From assembly GCA_964616545.1 (NCBI GenBank), contig CAZTUA010000045.1, positions 1 through 33,492 of the forward strand: a stretch of 33,492 bases of DNA. The letters run 5' to 3'. The stretch is from JAQVEM01 sp964616545 (GTDB taxonomy: Bacteria > Actinomycetota > Humimicrobiia > Humimicrobiales > Humimicrobiaceae). The position numbers and the translations under genes were made by a program. Under the pieces are notes generated by a model that saw nothing but the letters and a program-made list of their open reading frames with translations, did no database searches and was not told the DNA's origin. This document shows positions 1 through 7,670 of this stretch, piece after piece (the stretch's first letter is position 1; each line of letters begins with the position of its first letter).

Positions 1-41
1 GCGGGCTTTTTAAGAAACAGGGCTTTAAGCTATTACCCCGG
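1..41. other. Window edge, no gene seen
   Basis: Forty-one bases downstream of the P-type ATPase stop. I see no convincing terminator hairpin and no coding sequence that could be followed across the window edge. Confidence 0.5.
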
Positions 42-2894
42 TTATGGTTGGATGCTGCTGGCGTGAGTCCTTCTTCTCTTATAAATTATCTCATTTACAA
101 AATTAATAATAATAACAGGCACCACCGAACTCGCTATTACAAGCAGCCACTGATAGATATCAAGGCCGGCAGTTTTAAAAATACTCTGAAGCCATGGCAG
201 GTAAATTATTCCAACCTGCAGGAGAATAGAAACTGCAACTGCAAGATTGAGATATTTATTTCCAAAAATATTCTTTCTGAAAATGCCTCTGTCTTCGAAT
301 CTAAAATTAAATGTATGAAGAAGCTGTGTTATAACAAGAGTGGTAAAAACAGAAGTCTGAAAGATTTCCCTGTCGTGAATAAAATTATGGGTATTAAAAA
401 AAACCGGTCCGGCAAAGTATATAAAGAGCGCGCCTGAAGTAAGAATCATACCCTGCCAGAGTATCAGAATGAGCCCTTTTCTGCTTAAAATACGTTCTTT
501 CCTTTTTGTTGCTTTTCTGTCCATAATATTTTTTTCGGGAGGGTCTATACCCAGGGCCATTGCGGGAAGACCGTCGGTTATAAGGTTCATCCACAGAATC
601 TGTACGGGAAGCAGCGGCAGATAAAGGAATCCAGCCTCTCCGGTAATTAAATAAAATATATAATCGCCAATGAGTATTGATACAAACATAAGGAGTACTT
701 CTGAAATATTACAGGTGAGAAGAAATAGAATAAATTTTTTTAGATTATCGTATATGACCCTGCCCTGCTTTATAGCCTTAACGATAGTTGCAAAATTATC
801 ATCGGTTAAAATCATATCGCTTGACTCCTTGCTGACATCGGTTCCCACTATGCCCATGGCAACACCAATATCTGCTTTTTTTAATGACGGAGCATCATTT
901 ATTCCGTCTCCTGTCATTGCTACTATATGATGTTTTTTCTTTAGAGCCTCTACAATACTGACTTTATTGGAAGGAGAAACCCTCGCAAAAATTCTTATAT
1001 CTTCTATCTGTTCTTCAAGCTCTTCCGGCGCAAGTTCATCAAATTCTGTGCCATCTATAATCTTATCTTCAGGGCCAAGTATTCCAAGTTCTTCTCCTAT
1101 GGCGCGGGCAGTTATTTTATGGTCCCCCGTTACCATTATAATTTTAATATTGGCCTTTCTGCATTTTTTAATTGCATCATATACTTCCTGTCTCGGAGGA
1201 TCTATCATCCCGACCATGCCAAGATATACAAGGTCTTCTTCGGTTTCATTTATCTTATTTTCGGATGGTAGTCTGTCCAGGTATTTAAAGGCGAAAGCAA
1301 GATTTCTCATTGCCCTGCCGGCGAGCGTAATGTTATTTTTGATGATTTTATCCCTATCTTCGCTGCTCAGGTTTTCAACCTTCCCATTTTTAATTATTCT
1401 GGTGCATTTCTCCAGTATCACCTCTGGAGCGCCTTTTGAAAATAGAATATATTTATGACTGCTATCCCCCTCGCCAGTCTGTATTTCATTAACGGTGGTC
1501 ATCATTTTTCGCTCGGAGTCAAACGGCTCCTCCATTTTTCTCGGGTAATCATTTTCCAGACTGCTCTTATCCAGTGAATAAAAACTTCCCAGCTCAATCA
1601 GTGCTGCTTCTGTAGGGTCACCGGTGATTTCACCTGTTTTTCCGTCTGGATAGTAGGCATCATTGCAAAGGACGGCATTTTTAAGCAGAAGGCTTAGCGC
1701 ATCAGAATCTTTGAGATTTTTAATGGATAAAGTTTTACCTTTATCATCAGCCCTGTTGTATCTCTCTATAAAATTGCTGTAGTCCCTGGATTCTTCTAAA
1801 CCGGCATATATTGTCCTCACCATCATTTTATTTTCAGTCAGTGTTCCGGTTTTATCCGTACATATAACGGATACACTCCCAAGCGTTTCTACTGAACTCA
1901 ATTTTCTTACTATGGCATTATTTTTTGCCATTTTCTGAACACCGAGAGCAAGAGATACGGTAACAATTGCCGGCAGGCCCTCAGGTATGGAGGCAACCGC
2001 CAGAGCTACAGAAACCAGGAGCATTTCTGCCACCGAATTACCCTTTAGTATCCCGGATACAAAAACGATTGCGCTTACCGCAAGGCATATTATTCCGATT
2101 CTTTTTCCAACAGTCTTTAATTCAATCTGGAGAGGAGTCTGTTCATCTGTTACCTGAACCATGCTTGCAATTTTTCCGATCTCTGTATCCTGCCCTGTAC
2201 TGGTAACAATAGCAAGACATCTTCCCTTGACGACAGTTGTACCGCTGAAGAGTACATTTTTTTTATCTCCGGCCGGGAGTTTTTCTTTATCAAGTTCAGC
2301 AGTGATTTTATTTACCGGAAGAGATTCGCCTGTAAGAATTGATTCATTAACCTGCAGGTTCGTCTGTTCTATAATTCTGCAGTCTGCGGGCACAAGATCG
2401 CCGGCAGCCAGTTTAACAACATCGCCCGGGACAAGATTTTTAGAGTAAATACTTTTTTCATTACCTCCCCTTATTACAAGAGCTTCGGGAGAAGCAAGCT
2501 CTTTTAAAGCCTGAAGCGCTTTTTCTGCACGGAATTCCTGTATAAAACCAAGAACCGAGTTTATTATTAATATAATAAGTATTACAATTGCATCAGTAAT
2601 TTCTCTTATTATAACCCCTGAGATAAACGCAGCAGCAATTAATATCCATATCATAAAATCATTAAACTGTGATAGGAATATCCTAAAGGGCGTGCGTCCT
2701 TTTTTTTCTTCCAGCTCATTATAGCCGTAATCCTCAATCCTGCTTTCTGCTTCTTTTACACTGAGCCCCTTTTTAATGTCGGTGTTTAGTTTTTCTGTAA
2801 TCTCGTTTATGGATTTAGTGTGCCAGAGTACATTACCGGATGAGTTGGAAGCGGGTAAGGGCTGGCCGGTTTTATTTTTTGCTGATCTTTTCAC
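42..2894 (-). CDS. Calcium-type P-type ATPase (P2A, SERCA-like)
   Basis: A 950-residue membrane pump that probably exports Ca2+ (or another divalent cation) at the cost of ATP. Visible in order: N-terminal cation-ATPase domain (about 22-70), actuator motif TGES (188-191), M4 motif PEGLP (304-308), phosphorylation motif DKTGT with Asp347, the hinge motif TGDGINDAP, then the C-terminal membrane segments. M5 reads TCNISEVLL and M6 reads NLITDGLPA. They keep the Asn/Glu and Asn/Asp pairs that bind Ca2+ in SERCA pumps, which favours a two-site SERCA-like enzyme over a PMCA-like one. The length is normal for the family. The start is GTG with only a weak ribosome site (GGAT), so it is less sure than the rest. 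It is a single gene with no partner next to it. The ion is inferred from family motifs, not proven. Confidence 0.93.
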   Translation of the reverse strand: MKRSAKNKTGQPLPASNSSGNVLWHTKSINEITEKLNTDIKKGLSVKEAESRIEDYGYNELEEKKGRTPFRIFLSQFNDFMIWILIAAAFISGVIIREITDAIVILIILIINSVLGFIQEFRAEKALQALKELASPEALVIRGGNEKSIYSKNLVPGDVVKLAAGDLVPADCRIIEQTNLQVNESILTGESLPVNKITAELDKEKLPAGDKKNVLFSGTTVVKGRCLAIVTSTGQDTEIGKIASMVQVTDEQTPLQIELKTVGKRIGIICLAVSAIVFVSGILKGNSVAEMLLVSVALAVASIPEGLPAIVTVSLALGVQKMAKNNAIVRKLSSVETLGSVSVICTDKTGTLTENKMMVRTIYAGLEESRDYSNFIERYNRADDKGKTLSIKNLKDSDALSLLLKNAVLCNDAYYPDGKTGEITGDPTEAALIELGSFYSLDKSSLENDYPRKMEEPFDSERKMMTTVNEIQTGEGDSSHKYILFSKGAPEVILEKCTRIIKNGKVENLSSEDRDKIIKNNITLAGRAMRNLAFAFKYLDRLPSENKINETEEDLVYLGMVGMIDPPRQEVYDAIKKCRKANIKIIMVTGDHKITARAIGEELGILGPEDKIIDGTEFDELAPEELEEQIEDIRIFARVSPSNKVSIVEALKKKHHIVAMTGDGINDAPSLKKADIGVAMGIVGTDVSKESSDMILTDDNFATIVKAIKQGRVIYDNLKKFILFLLTCNISEVLLMFVSILIGDYIFYLITGEAGFLYLPLLPVQILWMNLITDGLPAMALGIDPPEKNIMDRKATKRKERILSRKGLILILWQGMILTSGALFIYFAGPVFFNTHNFIHDREIFQTSVFTTLVITQLLHTFNFRFEDRGIFRKNIFGNKYLNLAVAVSILLQVGIIYLPWLQSIFKTAGLDIYQWLLVIASSVVPVIIINFVNEIIYKRRRTHASSIQP

Positions 2895-3074
2895 TTTAAA
2901 TATCCATTAAATATACTAAAGATTTTTTACAGTACACAAATGATTAATATTAAATCATAAATGCCATGGTGAGTAAATTATAATAAATATGGCAAAATTT
3001 TTTAATCGCTGCTGTATATTATTTTGTATTTCACAGAAGAGGGGAACATAAGAATTATAAGGATTTAATAAAGA

Positions 3075-3935
3075 TTAATTCTCGGCCCATATATTATGAA
3101 ACATTTCCCATTCAGAAATATGGCTTTTTATATATCTTTCCATAACTTTAAGAATTTTTTCCATATTTTTATCAATCAGTTCTTTACTGTCTCCCTCTCT
3201 GATTAACTTTACAGAGTTATCAATTACAAGAAGATGGTTATATTTATCTTTTCTCCAGATAAAAGCAGGTATTAATTCAGCTCCCGACTTCAGAGCAATC
3301 TGAAGGGCACCAGTTGGGAGGGAAGCTGTTTCGCCAAAAAATTTAAATGGTTTCCCGGCCCTGCCCGAGGGGTTCCAGTCAGATGGTATGGCAACTATGC
3401 CATTATTTTTTAGTATCCTGAAAATATTTAAAATCCTGTTTACGTAAAGAGTTTTAAACCCTTTAGAAGACCTTTTTGATTCAAAATAATTCCGGGTAAG
3501 CCTGCTTTCTCTGTAAAGGCTTATACCCCATATATTATATCCATCAACGGCAAGCCTGCAGGCACCCCACTCAAAATTGCCGATATGTGCTGTAAAAATT
3601 ACGACGCCCTTTCCCTTTTTTAGAGCATTGTCCAGATTTCTGAGACCTTTTACTTCTACTCTTTTCCTTAACTTTTCTTTTGAAATAATGGAGTGTTTGA
3701 GAAAATCAGTTACATTTTTTCCCCAGTTTATAAAAATATCAATTGCTATTTTGCGAGTCTGCCTGCTGTTAAAATCAATTTTTAAAACTTTAGAAACGTT
3801 ATTTTTAATTATCTTTGCATTCAAGCCTGTTAAGAAACAGAGCCTTGCACCAAACGCTGCAATAAAATAAGTTACAGGGTAAGGGGTTGCAACAGCAATA
3901 AATTCAAGAATTTTATATCCAATGAAACTAAGCAT
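3075..3935 (-). CDS. LpxL/HtrB-family (PatA-like) lysophospholipid acyltransferase
   Basis: A 286-residue acyltransferase of the bacterial lipid A biosynthesis acyltransferase family (LpxL/HtrB, and PatA in actinobacteria), which moves an acyl chain onto a glycolipid at the inner membrane face. The catalytic H-x4-E motif is visible as AHIGNFE (His117, Glu122). The downstream block around GKPFKFFGETASLPTGA matches the family's FFG-x-P-x-G region. The hydrophobic N terminus (about 1-35) is a likely membrane anchor. The ATG start has a purine-rich ribosome site, AGAGAG, at good spacing. The gene is divergent from the eRF1-like gene. No lipid A or mannosyltransferase gene lies nearby, so the acceptor lipid cannot be chosen: lipid A precursor or phosphatidylinositol mannoside are both possible. 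Confidence 0.85.
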   Translation of the reverse strand: MLSFIGYKILEFIAVATPYPVTYFIAAFGARLCFLTGLNAKIIKNNVSKVLKIDFNSRQTRKIAIDIFINWGKNVTDFLKHSIISKEKLRKRVEVKGLRNLDNALKKGKGVVIFTAHIGNFEWGACRLAVDGYNIWGISLYRESRLTRNYFESKRSSKGFKTLYVNRILNIFRILKNNGIVAIPSDWNPSGRAGKPFKFFGETASLPTGALQIALKSGAELIPAFIWRKDKYNHLLVIDNSVKLIREGDSKELIDKNMEKILKVMERYIKSHISEWEMFHNIWAEN

Positions 3936-4124
3936 TAACTCTCTCTTTATTGAATAAGTATTGTATAATGATAATAGATTTTGTTTTTAAATTAAAGTTT
4001 TACGGGTAATGAAATTTGTAATTAACGACGTATATTAAAAAATACTGTTTCTTCTTTAAAAGGAACAGATGATAGATGATAATAAAAAACAATTTATATG
4101 AGGGATAAGTGAGGGCTGGTTTAT

Positions 4125-5282
4125 ATGTCAAATAAGGATAGAAAAATTTCAGGTATTGAGCGAGTATTAAACTATACTCCGACAGGGAAGCCGGTAGTAA
4201 GCGCATATCTTATGGTTGACCGGACAAGAACCACGAAAAAGAATTATCAGACTAAATTAAATTCAATGATTGCAAAAAGCAGGGAGATACTGGAAGCAGA
4301 TGATGATTTTGATAAAAATCATAAAAAGGAAATATTTGAAATACTTGAGAAAATAAAATCATTTGTAAATGATAAATTCAGTACCGGTTCCGCAAAGACG
4401 CTTGTAGTATTTTCTTCCGGTGATGGGCTATGGGAAGAGTTCAGAGTGCCGATAATAATGAAATCAAGAATAATTATTGACCCCAAGCCATATACCCAGA
4501 ACCTGAGAAACCTTATTAATAATTCTAAAAAATACGGGGTGCTGCTGGTAAACAGGGAAAAGGCACAGATATATTCTGTATATCTTGGAGAAGTAAATGA
4601 ATATCTGGCTGCATTTATCAGTGATGTTCCCTCAAAGGTTAATTTCAGAAGCGAGGCAGTATTGAGAGAAAAGAAACTGCTTGGAAGGCTGGAAGAGAAG
4701 CTGCATCATTTCTTTAAACTCATAAATGATAAGACCCTGGAGCTTTTTAAAGAAAAGAAATTTGACTATTTGATATTGTCAGGCAAGAAAGAAATAATTC
4801 CCGGATTCTTAAACTATATGCACAGCTATCTCCAGCAGGTATACATAGGGGGCATTGACGCCGAACCTGATTCAAAAATTACGGTGATTTCAAAAAAAGC
4901 AAAGGAAATTATTGATAAATTTGAGTTAAGTACCAAAAATGATGTAATAAATAAATTAATTGACGAGTATAATCCCAACAGGATGGGGGTTCTGGGTATT
5001 GATGCTGTTATAAGGTCCCTTTTAATCGACCAGATAAAGATTTTAATATATGAAAAACAATTTACGCACAGCGGATATGTCTGTGATATCTGCGGGTACC
5101 TGACACTGGAAGAAAAAAAGAAATGCCCGTATTGTGAGGGTGAACTTGTATTTTATAATGATATAGTTGATGAAATTGTTGAAAATGCGCTGGATCAGGG
5201 CTGCGAGATAATTGATATTGACAGCAATGAGAGATTGAATAAAGCGGGAAGCATCGGTGCAGTATTGAGATATAAAATGTAG
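4125..5282 (+). CDS. eRF1-like protein with C-terminal zinc ribbon (BaeRF/VLRF-type)
   Basis: A 385-residue protein whose layout resembles archaeal/eukaryotic release factor 1: an N-terminal alpha/beta domain (about 1-125), a central domain (about 135-265) and a C-terminal domain carrying a zinc ribbon with Cys320, Cys323, Cys334 and Cys337. Archaeal aRF1 has a comparable four-Cys ribbon in its last domain. Bacterial members (BaeRF/VLRF families) are thought to act on ribosomes in rescue or quality control. The GGQ tripeptide that hydrolyses peptidyl-tRNA in true release factors is absent. The corresponding region appears to be PSKVNFRSEAVLREKK (169-184), so termination activity is doubtful. 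The ATG is preceded by GAGGG at usable spacing. It is a single gene, divergent from the acyltransferase and convergent with nrdR. Family assignment is by pattern recognition, so fold certainty is moderate. Confidence 0.72.
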   Translation: MSNKDRKISGIERVLNYTPTGKPVVSAYLMVDRTRTTKKNYQTKLNSMIAKSREILEADDDFDKNHKKEIFEILEKIKSFVNDKFSTGSAKTLVVFSSGDGLWEEFRVPIIMKSRIIIDPKPYTQNLRNLINNSKKYGVLLVNREKAQIYSVYLGEVNEYLAAFISDVPSKVNFRSEAVLREKKLLGRLEEKLHHFFKLINDKTLELFKEKKFDYLILSGKKEIIPGFLNYMHSYLQQVYIGGIDAEPDSKITVISKKAKEIIDKFELSTKNDVINKLIDEYNPNRMGVLGIDAVIRSLLIDQIKILIYEKQFTHSGYVCDICGYLTLEEKKKCPYCEGELVFYNDIVDEIVENALDQGCEIIDIDSNERLNKAGSIGAVLRYKM

Positions 5283-5323
5283 AATGTTTTTTCTTATAAA
5301 AATAATCCCGGAAAATGAAGATA

Positions 5324-5779
5324 TTATTCCAGCTTTTGCAGCTCGGAAAGCTCCCTTGTAAATTGTTTTATGTTATCGAACTGCTTATAAACGGAAGCAA
5401 ACCTTATATAGGCAACCTTATCAAGTTTTTTCAGCCTCTTTAAAACAAGATTTCCTATTTCCCTGGATGGTATTTCATTTGAGGGCATACCGGAAATTTC
5501 GTTTTCTATATCATCCACTATTTTATTTAAAACTTCGGCGCTTATATCCCTTTTTATGCAGGCTCTGATTAACCCGCTCAGAATCTTGTTTCTATCGAAG
5601 GGTTCTCTTGTGTTATCTTTTTTTATAACAGCGATTGGCTGGTTTTCCAGTCTCTCATACGTCGTAAACCTTTTACCGCATTTTTCACACATTCTTCTTC
5701 TTCTGACACAATCACTTGAGTCTGTCAGCCTGGAATCTATTACTCTTGTATCGGGATTTGAGCAAAATGGACATTTCAT
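5324..5779 (-). CDS. nrdR: Transcriptional repressor NrdR
   Basis: A 151-residue NrdR, the nucleotide-sensing repressor of ribonucleotide reductase genes. The N-terminal zinc ribbon is complete (Cys3, Cys6, Cys31, Cys34) and includes the typical MKCPFC start and the RRRxCEKCGKRFTTYER stretch. The ATP-cone domain follows from about residue 46 with KKDNTREPFDRNKI. Length is standard. Its start codon lies 2 bases after the plsY stop, so the two genes are almost certainly co-transcribed. No nrd gene or NrdR box was seen in this window, so its targets lie elsewhere. Confidence 0.97.
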   Translation of the reverse strand: MKCPFCSNPDTRVIDSRLTDSSDCVRRRRMCEKCGKRFTTYERLENQPIAVIKKDNTREPFDRNKILSGLIRACIKRDISAEVLNKIVDDIENEISGMPSNEIPSREIGNLVLKRLKKLDKVAYIRFASVYKQFDNIKQFTRELSELQKLE

Positions 5780-5781
5780 AT

Positions 5782-6426
5782 TTACATTCCTTTAAAAAGT
5801 GGTTTAAATATTTTTTTAATTACCGGACTTATATCTTTTCTGTTTTCAGTATAGTATGTCTTGAGGAGGCTGAAGCTTTTAATGCAATATACCAGTGTTA
5901 TAAGGATCCCAAAAATAAGCCACCAGATTCCCCCTTCATAAATCCATAGAAAAAAAGAAAAGAAAAAATACGCGAATGCAGTGCCAAGATAGGAATCTTT
6001 TAAGATAAAAAGAGCAATGGGTACAAAGATAAGATAAAGGAACAAAAATGTAAGCGGTGACAGGTAAAGCAGCCCTCCCAGGAATGTAGAAACGCCTTTT
6101 CCTCCTTTAAAACCTATATAGATCATCCAGTTATGCCCGATTACTGCAGAGACAACTGCGAGCAGTGGAATGAAGATGTGGCTCGAAAACCGTGAGGCAA
6201 AGTATGCAGCCAGTATGCCCTTTCCAATATCGGTAATCAATACAACTGTTCCTGCAAGTTTACCCACGCTTGAGAATGTATTCATACCACCAACGTTTCT
6301 GCTCCCTTTCCTGGTTATATCAATGCCTTTTATTTTTCCGGCTATATAAGCTGATGGGAAAGAGCCGATAAGATATGAAATAATCAATATAACCGCTGCA
6401 TTCAGATATAAATTTTTAAAGATCAT
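5782..6426 (-). CDS. plsY: Glycerol-3-phosphate acyltransferase PlsY
   Basis: A 214-residue integral membrane acyltransferase that uses acyl-phosphate to acylate glycerol-3-phosphate, the first step of phospholipid synthesis with PlsX. About five membrane segments are visible. The family motifs are present: GSFPSAY near the N terminus, the G3P-loop region GSRNVGGMNTF, and GHNWMIYIGFKGGKGVSTFLG. The second motif departs from the usual GSGNxGxTN (Arg for Gly, Met for Thr). The ATG start has a strong ribosome site, GGGAGAAGGGA. It leads an operon with nrdR, which begins 2 bases after its stop. A TATAAT on the minus strand at 6504-6509 may be its -10 element, though no good -35 accompanies it. 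Confidence 0.9.
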   Translation of the reverse strand: MIFKNLYLNAAVILIISYLIGSFPSAYIAGKIKGIDITRKGSRNVGGMNTFSSVGKLAGTVVLITDIGKGILAAYFASRFSSHIFIPLLAVVSAVIGHNWMIYIGFKGGKGVSTFLGGLLYLSPLTFLFLYLIFVPIALFILKDSYLGTAFAYFFFSFFLWIYEGGIWWLIFGILITLVYCIKSFSLLKTYYTENRKDISPVIKKIFKPLFKGM

Positions 6427-6712
6427 TCCCTTCTCCCTGAACAGTTGTACTTATCATCTGTGTCCGGGTTAACAAGCAGGCCCGAATAAGCTCTTATGTA
6501 CGGATTATATCATAAAGAAAAGCCATTAAAAATTGGTAAATAGATAAAAATAACACGGATTAAATATTAATTTTACGTGCCGGTATGTTATAATTGTAAC
6601 TAATATTGACCGGATAAGAGATTTTATTAAAGCTAAATTTACCCTGGTGCCAGAAGAGGAGCGGCTGGTAAAATGATGCTTAATAAATATGTCTGTTCTA
6701 ATAAAAAGTGTT
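6427..6712. other. Intergenic region upstream of plsY
   Basis: About 290 bases between the plsY start (minus) and the promoter of the NYN-gene leader (plus). It holds a possible minus-strand -10 (TATAAT, 6504-6509) for plsY. A 22-codon ORF at 6673-6741 has a GAGGAG upstream but runs into the promoter, so I do not call it. Nothing else is recognisable. Confidence 0.4.
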
Positions 6713-6742
6713 TTGACAAAGAGGCAGAGGTTGTTCTATAAT
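6713..6742 (+). promoter_or_regulatory. Near-consensus sigma70-type promoter
   Basis: TTGACA at 6713-6718, an 18-base spacer, and TATAAT at 6737-6742. Both hexamers match consensus exactly. Transcription is expected to begin near 6749, about 85 bases before the NYN gene and upstream of the two hairpins. Confidence 0.8.
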
Positions 6743-6748
6743 TCTACT

Positions 6749-6824
6749 GCAAAATCAAAATTTGATACCACAACAGAGATAGTATCTCTGTCCAGAGGCC
6801 TCGTCTGTGAGGCCTTTCTTTTTT
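6749..6824 (+). ncRNA. Putative small RNA or attenuator leader with two hairpins
   Basis: A roughly 75-nt transcript is predicted from the promoter at 6713-6742 to the intrinsic terminator at 6796-6824. It would contain a first perfect hairpin (ACAGAGATA at 6773-6781 with TATCTCTGT at 6783-6791) and a second terminator hairpin. CTCT at 6786-6789 can also pair with AGAG at 6794-6797, a possible switch, though only 4 base pairs long. It may be a free sRNA or a leader whose read-through controls the NYN gene. I do not recognise it as any named RNA family. Confidence 0.5.
6796..6824 (+). terminator. Intrinsic terminator immediately upstream of the NYN gene
   Basis: Perfect 7-bp stem AGGCCTC (6796-6802) and GAGGCCT (6809-6815), a 6-base loop, then TTCTTTTTT at 6816-6824. 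It ends about 10 bases before the NYN gene's ATG, so it would stop the short transcript unless read-through occurs. Confidence 0.8.
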
Positions 6825-6834
6825 GGCGGGAGAT

Positions 6835-7452
6835 ATGAATGAAAGAGTAATTTTTTATATTGACGGGCTTAATCTGTATAATGGCCTTAAAAGAGCAAAT
6901 CTGAGAAAATACTACTGGCTGAATTTAAGGGCTCTGGCTGAAAAATTATGCCTCCCAAATCAGAGGCTGGTAAGAATAAAATATTTTACCAGCATGGTTT
7001 CCACAAAGTTTGATGAAGGAAAGTTCCATAGACAATCTTCTTATATTAAAGCTTTAAGAACCCTGAAGGATGTCAGGATATTTTTGGGCAGACATCAAAA
7101 AGGACTTACCGTATGCAACAGATGCGGAAAAGTTTTTAAGAATTTCAATGAAAAGATGACGGATATGAATATTGCCGTTGAAATGTTTAAGGATGCCTAC
7201 CAGAAAAAATGCAATACACAGATATTGATATCCGGCGATAGCGATCTCGTCCCTGTATGCAAGGCGATAATAGAACTTTTTGATATAAAGCTTGTTATAT
7301 TTTTTCCGCCCCACAGGAAGACTGACAGGCTGCAGGAACACTGCCATTTCAGCGCAAAAATTTTTACAAATTATTTTAAGAAGAGCCAGCTTCCGGAATT
7401 AATAATTGACAGTGACGGGAACGAGATAATAAAGCCTGAATACTGGAAGTAA
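6835..7452 (+). CDS. NYN domain (PIN-like) ribonuclease
   Basis: A 205-residue NYN-family protein, related to LabA/DUF88 proteins, predicted to be a metal-dependent ribonuclease in the cytoplasm. The acidic residues of the PIN-like site are visible in IDGLNLY near the N terminus, in EKMTDMNIAVEM, and in ISGDSDLVPV. A CxxC pair (CNRCG) sits in the middle, as in many relatives. The ATG at 6835 is preceded very closely by GGGAG. An in-frame TTG at 6823 would add four residues but lies in the terminator U-run, so I prefer the ATG. The terminator and promoter just upstream suggest expression by attenuation or read-through. The RNA substrate is unknown. Confidence 0.82.
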   Translation: MNERVIFYIDGLNLYNGLKRANLRKYYWLNLRALAEKLCLPNQRLVRIKYFTSMVSTKFDEGKFHRQSSYIKALRTLKDVRIFLGRHQKGLTVCNRCGKVFKNFNEKMTDMNIAVEMFKDAYQKKCNTQILISGDSDLVPVCKAIIELFDIKLVIFFPPHRKTDRLQEHCHFSAKIFTNYFKKSQLPELIIDSDGNEIIKPEYWK

Positions 7453-7575
7453 TCTGGATAAAAGTAGGGGAATGTGCATTTTTTAAAGCTAAACGTTAAT
7501 TCAGCTAAGCCAGCCTTACCCTGACTGGATGAAATTCAATAGTATAATCAAAAAAAGCAAATAAAAAAAATTCTA

Positions 7576-7604
7576 TTGACAACAACTACCTGTCGTTATA
7601 TTAT
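7576..7604 (+). promoter_or_regulatory. Promoter of the ROK regulator gene
   Basis: TTGACA at 7576-7581, a 17-base spacer, and TATTAT at 7599-7604. It sits about 67 bases before the ROK start codon. The interrupted repeat ACTT-AATA-AAGT just after it could be an operator half-site pair, but that is weak. Confidence 0.75.
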
Positions 7605-7670
7605 ATAAAAACTTAATAAAGTCACTGGAAAAAGTAAGTATTTATTAATTAATAATAAGAATTTAAATAA

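Noticed and set aside
6673..6741. 22-codon ORF with GAGGAG upstream and two Cys residues
   Set aside because: It runs through the consensus promoter at 6713-6742 and has no other support; length is within chance.
6904..7452. CxxC pair in the NYN protein as a novel zinc insertion
   Set aside because: Cys pairs in this position are common in related NYN/DUF88 proteins.
7491..7502. 12-mer TAAACGTTAATT also found near 16855-16866
   Set aside because: Many 12-base matches are expected by chance in 33 kb of AT-rich DNA; no shared context with the two following genes beyond that.
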